Shown here: positions 12,901 through 24,200 of the stretch, piece after piece
Layout: each line of letters starts with the position of its first letter
Numbering within the stretch: position 1 is the first letter of the stretch
Source of the DNA: Anaeramoeba ignava
Lineage: Eukaryota; Metamonada; Anaeramoebidae
NCBI GenBank assembly: GCA_028826165.1
Contig: JAPDFW010000081.1
Span: 762,501-826,500, forward strand
Direction of reading: 5' to 3'
DNA length: 64,000 nt
The notes under the pieces: generated by a model
Told to the model about the DNA's origin: nothing
Database searches by the model: none
The model's input: only the letters and a program-made list of their open reading frames with translations
Position numbers and translations under genes: made by a program

Positions 12901-14044
12901 TAAATATAAATATAATTATAAATATAAATATAAATATAAATATAAATATAAATATAATTATAAATATAAATATAAATATAAATATAAATATAAATATAAA
13001 TATAAATATAATTATAAATATAAATATAATTATAAATTTAATTATAAATTTAATTATAAATATAAATATAAATATAAATATAAATATAAATTTAATTATA
13101 AATATAAATATAAATTTAATTATAAATTTAATTATAAATATAAATATAAATATAATTATAAATTTAATTATAAATATAAATATAAATATAAATATAAATC
13201 TAAATATAAATATAATTATAAATATAAATATAAATATAAATATAATTATAAATATAAATATAAATACAAATATAAATTTAATTATAAATTTAATTATAAA
13301 TATAAATATAAATATAAATTTAATTATAAATTTAATTATAAATTTAATTATAAATTTAATTATAAATTTAATTATAAATATAAATATAAATTTAATTATA
13401 AATTTGATTATAAATTTAATTATAAATATAATTATAAATATAATTATAAATATAAATATAAATTCAATTATAAATTCAATTATAAATTTAATTATAAATT
13501 TAATAAATAAATTCAATTATAAATTTAATAAATAAATTCAATTATAAATATAAATATAAATTCAATAGATAAATTTAATTATAAATTTTGCTTTTAGAAA
13601 TATTCGTAAATTTGCTTTTTTAAAAAAAAATAGAGGAAAAATACCCATATAACTAAAAGTATTTTCAGAAGAACTAGATTCTCTAATACTTAAACCTGCA
13701 TCAGTAATCCAACCTTTAATTTTTCCTTTTTTTTCTTGAACTTTAAAGAGTTTCTCTTCAGAAACTTTTTTCTTGCAAAAACCAGTTTCATTAGAATCTT
13801 GTTCAGCAAAAACAAAAACCCACTCATAAAAAGCCTCACCTTCATCTTGTGCAAATACATTTTCCATTTGTTCATCATCAATTAAGTCATCATCACTCTT
13901 GTCTGATAAATTAAATTGATTGTCTTTCGGAATTTCGTTGTCATTATCAACATATTGTGTTGGTTTTGGTTGATTTTCTGCACTAATTAATGGTTGGGTT
14001 ACTTCAGATTGAATCAGGAAATCATTTTCTGTATCTTTTGACAT
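9986..14044 (-). CDS. Anoctamin (TMEM16) family membrane protein
   Basis: A predicted Ca2+-regulated lipid scramblase or ion channel of about 708 residues. Six exons: 14044-13645, 12598-12427, 12352-12294, 12062-10921, 10809-10722 and 10251-9986; all phases agree. The acidic N-terminus and cytosolic domain precede KVRDYFGENVAFYFTYLG and FIEFWKRKS, typical of anoctamins. The Ca2+ site is recognisable: DDYSEMMIQ (Asp and Glu in TM7) and NNVIEIRSDS (Glu and Asp in TM8), the Asp/Glu pairing resembling fungal scramblases. RPxPRPANGIGTWLTILE, NTAFVAIAS and the final LWFLVAAEHILVFIK, IIPDVP match the family C-terminus. Exon 4 is richer in G+C than its surroundings. The first exon looks like a separate small gene until spliced. 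Channel versus scramblase function cannot be decided. Confidence 0.93.
10252..10721 (-). repeat. Anoctamin intron 5, TTTTAA-type repeat
   Basis: A 470-nt intron with degenerate TTTTAA units and TTTTTATCCGATTTTAA variants. It is bounded by GTAATT and AAAAATTAG on the minus strand. Confidence 0.85.
12599..13644 (-). repeat. Anoctamin intron 1, (ATAAAT)n array
   Basis: About 1.05 kb, nearly all ATAAAT hexamers with ATAATTATAAATTTA variants. The donor GTATTT lies next to unique sequence up to about 13565, and the acceptor is AAATTAG. The long Ile/Phe reading frame on this strand is a by-product of the hexamer. Confidence 0.9.
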
Positions 14045-14447
14045 TTAAATGTTTAATTCAAACAAAAAAAAAATGACGCTTCAAAATTTTATCTTTTTTT
14101 TTTTATTTTTTTTTTTTTAATAAAAAGCGAAAAAATTTTTTTCTGTAATTGAACCAAATTCTCAAAATTTAATTATTAAATCAATTCAAAATTAAACACA
14201 TCATCTTTTTTTTTTTTAACTTATTTGATCAAATTCAAAATTCATTTCAAAATTCAATAAAAAATCAAAACCCAAAAAAAAAAAAAAAAAAAAATTCTCT
14301 TCCACTTTTTCTTTTTCTTTTTTTTTTCTTTTTCTTTAAAGAGAAATCAAAAAAAAAAGAATCAAATAAATTTTTGGAAGAAGAAATACAATCAAATTCT
14401 TTTCCTCTTTTCTTTTCTTTTTTTTTCTTTTCTTTTCTTTTCTTTTC
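14045..14447 (-). other. Intergenic region between anoctamin start and ELL-like 3' end
   Basis: 403 nt of A- and T-homopolymers with CTTTT-type tracts near 14310 and 14400-14450. It must contain the anoctamin promoter and the 3' end of the ELL-like gene. No defined motif can be supported. Confidence 0.5.
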
Positions 14448-16105
14448 TTATTTAATTGAACTAATATATTTTTCAGCTCTTCTTTTAATATTAAGTAAAA
14501 ATTGATTTAATTGAGAATATTCGGTTTTCATCTTTGAAATCTCATCTCTTTTTGAAATGTACAAATCTTGAATTTGCTTTTCATATTGACTTTTTTCTTG
14601 TGAATTTACTGTTTTTTCAACAAGAGAAACTAATTGAGTAAATTGTTCTTCATTTTCTTTTAATTTCTGTTGGATATTCAAATATTTTTGGTACTTTTCT
14701 TCATAAATAACACATAAATTCTCATATTCCTCTTGGCTTTGAATAACTTGAGGTGATTTATTTCCAATATCATTTGAGACTTGTGTATTTGAATGATTTT
14801 TGGGTTCGGTTTTTTCAATTTTCATATTTATATTTGATCCATTTTCCAAATCATTTGGAATAAATGGCTTTATTTTATTCACAGTTTTAGTATTTGATAT
14901 AATTTCCTTTGAAATATTTTCTTTGTTTTGTGTAAAATTTGGAGATTTTCTGTGATTTTTTGGTGGATTCCCATTTTTAAGCGAAATTGGATTTGGTTTA
15001 GATTTTTCAATTTGTATTTTTTCGTTTTCTTTTATATTGGGATGTCTTCTTTGATAAGGTGCATCTTTTTGAACATAATTATTTTTCTTTTGGTTGTTTA
15101 GTGGGAATGATAATTCATCTTGATTTTGTTTTTGAGGTTGTAATAAATTTGGTGATCGTTTTTTTTCTGTATTTGCAAATGGATTTTGAGTTTTCATTGT
15201 GTGATTAGTTGATATTTTATTCGAATTTTTTTTCGAGTAATTTTTTTTATGGAAAGGATCAATTTTCCTTTTTTTAAATTTTCAATATAAATTTTAATTT
15301 TATAAATGATTTTAATTTTAATTTTAATTTTAATTTTAATTTTAATATTAATTTTAATTTTAATTTTAATTTTATAAATGAATTTAATTTTGATTTTAAT
15401 TTTAATTTTAATTTTAATTTTAATTTTAATTTTAATTTTGATTTTAATTTTAATTTTAATTTTAATTTTAATTTTAATTTTAATTTTAATTTTAATTTTA
15501 ATTTTAATTTTAAATTTAATTTAATTTTAATTTTAAATTTAATTTAATTTTATATTTGATTTTAATTTTGATTTTAATTTTATAAATGAATTTTAATTTT
15601 AATTTTAATTTGAATTTTAATTTTAATTTTAATTTTAATTTTAATTTTAATTTTATAAATGGATTTTAAAATTGAGTTTTTTGTACTTGAACTTTTCTTT
15701 AGGAATTGTTGAATTGTCTTGATCAATATCAATCTTAGTTGTTTTATGAGACTTTCTCTCTTTTTCTGATTTATTAGTTAAATTTTTAATTCTAGTATTA
15801 TCAACTTTCTGATTTACAACTTGTAATTTATGAGTTGGATTTCCTAAAAAATTTAGATAATTATTTTGTGCATGAAAACAATCACAAAAATAAGGATTAG
15901 TTTCTGCAACAGTTTTGAACTTGTAATCTGAATTGCCAATTATAAATGCACTGTCATCTTCATCATCACAAAAACGTATTGATAATTGTTTTTCTTCTTG
16001 CTTAATTGACTTGAGTTGATTCAATAAATCTAATGTTAATCGAACTGTGAATACTAATTGTTTTCTTTCAGGTTCTTTTTCATCAACTATATAATTTTTA
16101 GACAT
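14448..16105 (-). CDS. ELL-like RNA polymerase II elongation factor (N-terminal ELL region plus occludin/ELL domain)
   Basis: Exon 1 (16105-15687) and exon 2 (15267-14448) join in phase (AA|G) across a repeat-filled intron with a GTACAA donor. The frame of exon 2 is open from the AG at 15268 exactly onward, which supports one gene of about 412 residues. The N-terminal part (RLTLDLLNQLKSI, LSIRFCDDEDD, NPYFCDCFHAQNN) resembles the ELL N-terminal domain. The middle is Lys/Asn/Pro-rich and disordered. The last 105 residues (YENLCVIYEEKYQKYLNIQ ... FLLNIKRRAEKYI) show the helical pattern of the occludin/ELL C-terminal domain. ELL proteins stimulate Pol II elongation in super or little elongation complexes. 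Similarity is modest; two separate genes remain an alternative. Confidence 0.6.
15268..15686 (-). repeat. ELL-like gene intron, TTTTAA repeat
   Basis: A 419-nt intron whose core (about 15290-15660) is TTTTAA hexamers with TTTATAAATGA junctions and TTTTGATTTTAA variants. Confidence 0.8.
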
Positions 16106-16353
16106 TTTTTATTATTTTGTTCTTGTTATTTTTTCTTTTGAAGAGAAAAAAATGAAAAAAAAAAATTTAAATTTTGAAAAAAACTCTCAAACAATAAAAT
16201 AATTTCAAAAATCTTTAAAAGTCAAATGTTTTGTTTTGTTTTTTATGTATATCTCTTAAATTTTAGTTTTAAAAAAAATTTAAAAAAAAAACAAAACAAA
16301 ATTTAATTTTTTTTTTGGATTTAATTCATTTTTATTTTTCTTATTTACTTTGA

Positions 16354-19300
16354 ATGTTAAATTCATTTGTGTTTGTTCTTTTGTTTTTTATTTTTGTTAA
16401 ATTTGCGACTTTAACTTGTGTTCGATGTCCAACAGGTTCAGTTGCTCATGATGAATGTAAATTTAGTTTATATTTTTTACATTTTCAATTTTCACTTATC
16501 AAAAATTATTTCGACAAATTTAATAAAATTTCAAAAGCAAATTAAAATTAAAATTAAAATTAAAATTAAAATTTAAAATTAGAATTAAAATTAGAATTAA
16601 AATTAAAATTAGAATTAAAATTAAAATTAAAATTAAAATTAAAATTAAAATAATTAAAATTAAAATTAAAATTAAAATTAAAATTAAAATTAAAATTAAA
16701 ATTAAAATTAAAAATTAAAATTAAAATTAAAATTAAAATTAAAATTAAAATTAAAATTAAAATTAAAATTAAAATTAAAATTAAAATTAAAATTAAAAAA
16801 TTAAAATTAAAAATTATAATTTAAAATTAAAATTAAAATTAAAATTAAAATTAAAATTAAAATTAAAATTAAAATTAAAATTAAAAATATTAAAATTAAT
16901 ATTAAAATTAATATTAAAATTAAAATTAAAATTAAAATTAAAATTAAAATTAAAATTAATATTAAAATTAGAATTAAAATTCATTTATAAAATTAAAATT
17001 AAAATTCATTTATAAAATTAAAATTAAAATTAAAATTCATTTATAAAATTAAAATTAAAATTAAAATTCAAATATAAAATTAAAATTAAAATTAAAATTA
17101 AAATTAAAATTAAAATTAAAATTAAAATTAAAATTAAATTTAAAATTATAATTATAATTTTAAAAGATCAATGTGTTTTAATTTGTGAGGCTTGGTATTG
17201 TGACAGACTTGTTGATTGTCTTGCTTGTGGACCTGGAACAATTGCAGGCACTGATCCACAGAATTGCAAAACATGTGATCCAGGAACCTATTCTAATTCA
17301 AATAATACAGAATGTCTTGCTTGTTCTGCAGGTCAAGAAACTAATATCAATAAAACTGGTTGTTCAGATTGTGAAATTGGATATTATAATCCGTAAAATA
17401 TTTTTGGTTTTAATGATTTGAGTTTATGAACATGATTTACTTTTATTAGAAATTTTAACTCAAAAAAAAAAATACTCAAAATTAAATTTCCTTTAATTTT
17501 TTTTAAAATATAATTTTAATAAAATAGACAACCTTCTCAAATGTGTGAAAAATGTAATATTGGAACTTATGCTCCAAATCCAGGATCTACAAATTGTTTA
17601 AAATGTCCAATGGGTAAATCTCTTCTTTATAAAATTAAAATTAAAAATTAACAATTAAAAATTAAAATTATTGAATTCTTTTTTTTAGGTTCGTTTCAAA
17701 ATATGTCTGGAGAAAGTTTTTGTTATCCTTGTGGAGTAGGAAAATATAATCCTTCATCTAATTCTTGGAATCCAAATGATTGTCTAATTTGCCCAATAAA
17801 ATATTATTGTCCAAATGATATGACAGCACAACCAATTATTTGTCCAAAAAATCATTATTGCGATTCCGATGGTCTTTCTACTCCTAAAAAATGCCCAGTT
17901 TTCCGTGTATCTAATGAAGGAGAGAGTGTATGCATCTATAAAATTGATTTAAAATTGATTTAAAATTGATATAAAATTGATATAAAATTAATTTAAAATT
18001 GATTTAAAATTGATTTAATTTTGATTTAAAATTGATTTAATTTTGATTTAAAATTAATTTAAAATTGATTTAAAATTGATTTAATTTTGATTTAAAATTG
18101 ATATAAAATTATAAAATTGATATAAAATTAATTTAATTTTGATATAAAATTGATATAAAATTGATATAAAATTGATTTAAAATTAATTTAAAATTGATTT
18201 AAAATTGATTTAATTTTGATTTAAAATTGATTTAAAATTGATTTAAAATTGATTTAATTTGATTTAAAATTAATATAAAATTGATTTAAAATTGATTTAA
18301 AATTGATTTAATTTTGATATAAAATTGATTTAAAATTGATTTAAAATTGATTTAATTTTGATATAAAATTGATTTAATTTTGATTTAAAATTAATATAAA
18401 ATTGATTTAATTTTGATATAAAATTAATATAAAATTGATATAAAATTGATATAAAATTGATATAAAATTGATATAAAATTGATATAAAATTGATTTAATT
18501 TTGATTTAATTTTGATTTAAAATTGATTTAAAATTGATTTAAAATTGATTTAAAATTGATTTAAAATTGATTTAAAATTGATTTAAAATTGATTTAAAAT
18601 TGATTTAAAATTGATTTAAAATTGATTTAAAATTGATTTAAAATTGATTTAAAATTGATTTAAAATTGATTTAAAATTGATTTAAAATTGATTTAAAATT
18701 GATATAAAATTGATATAAAATTGATATAAAATTGATATAAAATTGATATAAAATTGATTTAATTTTGATATAAAATTGATTTAAAATTGATATAAAATTA
18801 ATATAAAATTGATTTAAAATTGATTTAATTTTGATTTAATTTTGATTTAATTTTGATTTAATTTTGATTTAATTTTGATTTAATTTTGATTTAATTTTGA
18901 TTTAATTTTGATTTAAAATTGATTTAAAATTAATTTAATTTTGATATAAAATTGATATAAAATTGATATAAAATTGATATAAAATTGATATAAAATTGAT
19001 TTAAAATTGATATAAAATTAATATAAAATTGATTTAAAATTGATTTAAAATTGATTTAAAATTGATTTAAAATTGATTTAATTTTGATATAAAATTGATT
19101 TAATTTTGATTTAAAATTGATATAAAATTGATATAAAATTGATATAATTTTGATTATTTAATTTTGATATAAAATTAATATAAAATTGATATAAAATTGA
19201 TATAAAATTGATATAAAATTGATTTAATTTTGATTTAAAATTGATTTAAAATTGATTTAAAATTGATTTAATTTTGATTTAATTTTGATATAATTTTGAT

Positions 19301-20811
19301 TTAAAATTGATATAAAATTAATATAAAATTGATTTAAAATTGATATAAAATTGATATAAAATTGATATAAAATTGATTTAATTTTGATTTAAAATTGATT
19401 TAATTTTGATTTAAAATTGATTTAAAATTGATTTAAAATTATAATTTTGATTTAATTTTGATATAAAATTGATTTAATTTTGATTTAATTTTGATATAAA
19501 ATTGATATAAAATTGATTTAAAATTGATTTAAAATTGATTTAAAATTGTTTTAAAATTGATTTAAAATTGATTTAAAATTGATATAAAATTGATATAAAA
19601 TTGATATAAAATTGATATAAAATTGATATAAAATTGATTTAAATTTTGATTTAATTTTTGATTTAAAAATTGATATAAAATTGATATAAAAATTGATATA
19701 AAATTGATTTAAAATTAATATAAAATTGATTTAAAATTGATTTAAAATTGATTTAAAATTGATTTAAAATTGATTTAAAATTGATTTAAAATTGATATAA
19801 AATTGATATTAAAATTGATATAAAATTGATTTAAAATTGATTTAAAATTGATATAAATTGATTTAAAATTGATTTAATTTTGATTTGATTTAATTTTGAT
19901 TTAATTTTTGATTTAATTTTGATTTAATTTTGATTTAAAATTGATTTAAAATTGATATAATTTTAATTTAAAATTGATATAATTTTGATTTAATTTTGAT
20001 TTAAAATTGATTTAATTTTGATTTAAAATTGATTTAATTTTGATTTAAAATTGATTTAATTTTGATTTAAAATTGATTTAATTTTGATTTAAAATTGATA
20101 TAAAATTGATATAAAATTGATATAAAATTGATTTAAAATTGATATAAAATTAATTTAAAATTGATATAAAATTGATATAAAATTGATTTAAAATTGATTT
20201 AAAATTGATTTAAAATTGATTTAATTTTGATTTAATTTTGATTTAATTTTGATTTAATTTTGATTTAATTTTGATTTAATTTTGATTTAAAATTGATTTA
20301 AAATTAATTTAAAATTAATTTAAAATTAATTTAAAATTGATTTAAAATTGATTTAAAATTGATTTAAAATTGATATAAAATTGATTTAAAATTGATTTAA
20401 AATTGATATAAAATTGATTTAATTTTGATTTAATTTTGATTTAATTTTGATTTAAAATTGATTTAAAATTAATTTAAAATTGATTTAAAATTGATTTAAA
20501 ATTGATTTAAAATTGATTTAATTTTGATTTAATTTTGATTTAATTTTGATTTAATTTTGATTTAAAATTAAAATTTTTATTTTTAGAAATGTCAATTTTC
20601 TATTGCTTTTATTGCAATTACAGCTTCATTTTGTGTAATTGTTATTGGAATTATTATTTTGGTTGTTCGATTAAAAATTCAAAATAAGAAAGAAAAACAA
20701 AAACTTTTAAGACCAGAAAAACTTCCTGAAAACGAAACACTTGATTTTTCCGAATTAAGAAAGGTTGTTCCAATGACTCAACCAAATCAAATTGTTTATT
20801 CTGGATTGTGA
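16354..20811 (+). CDS. Type I membrane protein with Cys-rich (TNFR/ephrin-receptor-like) repeats
   Basis: Five exons (16354-16456, 17167-17392, 17528-17613, 17689-17927, 20587-20811) join in phase to give about 292 residues. A hydrophobic signal peptide (residues 1-20) is followed by repeated CxxC modules of the GCC2/GCC3 or ephrin-receptor-like kind: CLACGPGTIAG, CKTCDPGTYS, CLACSAGQET, CEKCNIGTYAPNPGST, CPCG-like YPCGVGKYNPSS. A single membrane span (about residues 220-241) precedes a basic stop-transfer stretch and a tail of about 50 residues. This implies a surface glycoprotein with several NxS/T sites. It lies directly upstream of a larger protein with the same module. Function is unknown; adhesion or receptor roles are guesses. 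Intron 4 is 2.66 kb of simple repeat. Confidence 0.82.
16457..17166 (+). repeat. Cys-rich gene intron 1, AAATTA repeat
   Basis: A 710-nt intron, GTAAAT to TTTTAAAAG. The core is AAAATT hexamers with TTCATTTATAAAAT junctions, on the same strand sense as GSK3 intron 1 and opposite to the RCC1-BTB intron. Confidence 0.9.
17928..20586 (+). repeat. Giant intron of TTTAAAATTGAT-type 12-mers
   Basis: 2,659 nt, donor GTATGC (GTGTAT two bases earlier is possible), acceptor TTTTTAG. From about 17945 to 20570 it is built from interchangeable units TTTAAAATTGAT, ATAAAATTGAT and TTTAATTTTGAT arranged in blocks of identical units, a pattern of unequal exchange. It is the largest array in the window and contains no ORF or unique sequence. 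Confidence 0.92.
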
Positions 20812-21265
20812 AATTTTTTTTTCTTTTTTTTTGGAAAATTGAATTTTTGGAAAAACAAAAAACAAACAAAACAAACAAAACAAACAAAATCTCTCAAAAC
20901 AAATTGGTTAATAAGAAAAAAATTTATATAATTGAATTGATTTTCAAACTGAAGTTGAAACTTTCATTCTTATTGATCACAAAAAAGAAAAAAAGAAAAA
21001 AAGGAAATTTTGTTTTATTTGATTTTTCTGAAAGTTTTTTTTTTTTGAAAGTTTTTAAAATTCAAACAATTTTCTTATCTGTTAAATTTTTCCACAAAAA
21101 CCAAATTAAAATTACTTTTTTGTTTGTTTTTGTTTGATTGAATTTATTTAAAAAATACAAAAATAATTTTTCATTTTTTTTTTTTCTTCATTTTTTTCTT
21201 CATTTTTTTCTTCATTTCTTTCTTGATTATTTGTTTTATTTTTTGTTATGTTTTTCGCAAGCTCA
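20812..21265 (+). other. Intergenic region between the two Cys-rich membrane genes
   Basis: 454 nt of A- and T-tracts, including four CAAA(A) units of AACAAACAAA type near 20860-20890 and CTTCATTTTTTT repeats near 21185-21220. A short ORF on the minus strand here is low complexity. No gene is supported. Confidence 0.55.
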
Positions 21266-24200
21266 ATGAAAATTTCTTTAATTTTCATACTTTTTATAAT
21301 TTTTCTGGCAAAATGCAAAACAGAGTAAAAATAAAAATAAGAAAGAGAAAAAAAGCATAAACTCACATAAATTAAATATAATTTTTTTTTAAACGAATTT
21401 AATTTAAATTTAATTTATAAATTAATTTATTTTCTAAATTGATTTAGAACCCATTTAATTGTTGGCGATCTTGAAAATTCTTATTCAGTTTTTTTCGAAA
21501 AAGATTCAATTCGCTTTCAATTTTCAACAGAAGAAGAAATTAAAATGAAACTTAAAAACGGGGATTTAACAGAATTTTCACAAAATAAAGAAGGAACTGA
21601 ATTCAAATACACGAACGTTTATCCAGGAATTGATCTACATTTTGTACTTACAGAAGAAAAAGGATTAAAAAACGAATTTATAGTTTGGAAAGCGAAACAA
21701 TATAAAGATATTGAGTGGATAGTTGAGTTACCAGAAGAATGGGAAATTAGGGCGAAAAATTCGGAATTATTTTTCGAATCGGAAAAAAAAGGATTTCAAG
21801 AATCGGGACTAATTTCATATCAAGAAGAAGTGGCGATATCAACGGAATATTTAGTTGAAGAAATCCAAAAGCATCCGTTTCGAGCGTATTCTATTAGGTA
21901 CAGCGTCGACGAAACGCAACTCCAAGAAAATAAGGCGTTGGTGATTGATCCGCGATTTGCTTATTATTTGAACGTTGATTTTGGACAGTATTTTTATTCC
22001 AACGCGTACAATATCACGTTTCTCAAAATTCTTGAGCCTTTCCAAGAAAACCACAACAAAGTATATTTTGCAGGACATTTCAAATTAAGCGTTCAAAATT
22101 CAAGTTGGAATCTGACATATTTCCCCAATGCAAATCATCTTTTTGTGGGGATTTATGATCAAGAAACCGATGAAATTTCAGGGAGTATGATCGGCACGTC
22201 AAGCTCCATCTCAGAATTGACATCATTTAATGTGGACTCGCGGGGAAATATGATTATCACGGCATATTTTGTTTACGATACTGTGCTTCCGGTGATCAAT
22301 ACCAGCATGTCAGATACATATGCATCGGGTGATATTTGCGGATTTGTTATAAAATTAACGCCTGATTTTGTTCCTGTTTTTTCGTGGTTTTTGTGCTCAG
22401 GCGCGATCTCAACGCTCGGCTCTTCAACAACATTTACTGATCTGATTATTGACCCCGATGACGAAGATAACTTGTTCGTTGTCGGATATACGCAAGGGGA
22501 TAATTTGCTCATGGTCGGATCAACTATTTATGCACAAGGTTTGCTGATCCAATTTAACGGTTCTGAGGGTTCAATTAGCAACCGAATAACGCAAAACTCG
22601 TTTTTTGAAATAATGGACTCTTCTTATAATTTTACAAAAGATAAAGAGCTTCTTCCGTTGAAACTGCGAATGGATCCAAACACGCGAACATTGTTTGTTT
22701 TTTCGCGAATTCTTGGCGAATTGAAAACAACAACGAATATCCTCAACACTTGGCCCGATTATCAAAACGTATCGACTCGGATCTGTTTTATGTGGAAATT
22801 TCAGGACGATTTCACGTATATTGAAGGCAAATATATATACGGATCACCTATTGATTCATATGTCAATCTGGATGTCACACCCACTTTGCTTGAGATCCAC
22901 GACTCTGCAATTTGGATCGGAGGATACTCTTCCACAACCAATCCCAACGTGACTACAAATGCGCTTTACGGAGCTTCTTATTACGGGAACGGATCTGTTT
23001 CGCGGGCATTTCTAACCGCAATGAATTTTGATTTGGATACGCTTGTGTATTCCACAGTGCTGCCTGATTTAGTGCCTTGTGCCTTGGGTTGGTCAAACTC
23101 AGTGAACATATCAATAGCCGGGATCGGTAATATTACTGATCCTGAGGGATTCACAGGGCTCAGTCCGAGCTACACGCTCTTGGATAACTCTACAGGAGAT
23201 TCAACTTCGACAGAATTGGGTTTTCTTCTTGTATTGAATTATAACTCAACAGATTCGCAAATTGTCGGTGTTGTTGAATCTGGCCCGATTCTTTCAATGT
23301 ATTTGTCCGTTGGCGACTCGTATTATTTCTCCGGTTATACTTACGGCCAGCAGCTCAAGGATCTTTCGAATATTTCTTCCATTCCCTCGGATTTCACTAT
23401 TGTCAATCGAGGTTATCTTGATTTCGAAGGCTATTGCATTCCCGGTTATGAAGGGTTCCAGTTTTGGGAATGTAACGAATGTCTGTGCGGAACTTACAAG
23501 CCTGAAGAGGCGTTTAGTTTATGTAATATTTGCGATTCGAAATCGAACTACTCAGCAGATAATTTCACAAAATGCTTGGCGTGTCCCGACGGTGAATATC
23601 CGAATACTGCTGATTTATGCGGCTGTTTGGCTTGTCCTGCAGGGACGTATTGGAACATTTCATCGGGAGACGGGGCGTATGTGTGCAAGAACTGTCCTAA
23701 TAATACATATAATCCGTATGAAGGAGAAACAGATTTAGATGCATGCATTGTTTGTCCTTCTGGTTCGTCCAGTGTTGAGGGTTCTGCTGAGTGCAAGCTC
23801 TGCGATCCAGGATACAACTCAAGTAATATCAATACCACTTGCGGTCCTTGTCCTTTGGGTCAATATACTAATAATACTGGCTCCTTTGTGTGTGATGATT
23901 GTCCTGTTGGTTCCGTTGCAAATCATACTGGTTCTATTGAGTGCTATGTTTGTCCTCCTGGCACTTTTTCTGTGGGTGGTATTATGTGTCAGCCTTGTTT
24001 TGTTGGTTTTTATAATCCTTTTGAGAATCAAGCGCAGTGTTTGCCTTGTCCTAAGGGATATATCACTACGTCTGAAAGTACGAGATTTTTTATCTACAAC
24101 CAAATTGATTTATTAAATTGATTAAATTTATTTAAATTGATTTAAATTTTATTTGATTTATTTAAATTTATTTAAATTGTTTTAAATTTATTTAAATTTA

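Noticed and set aside
12674-13516. 280-codon Ile/Phe/Lys reading frame
   Set aside because: Read-through of the hexamer array in anoctamin intron 1, with no domain or sequence complexity.
13562-14044. Independent 160-residue hypothetical gene
   Set aside because: Its first 133 codons splice in phase onto the anoctamin cytosolic domain; the rest is intron.
20654-20887. Minus-strand ORF of 77 codons
   Set aside because: Antisense to the spliced final exon of the Cys-rich gene, and low complexity beyond it.
21148-21366. Minus-strand ORF of 72 codons
   Set aside because: Opposes the signal-peptide exon of the large membrane protein, and its remainder is a GAAAAAAATGAA tract.
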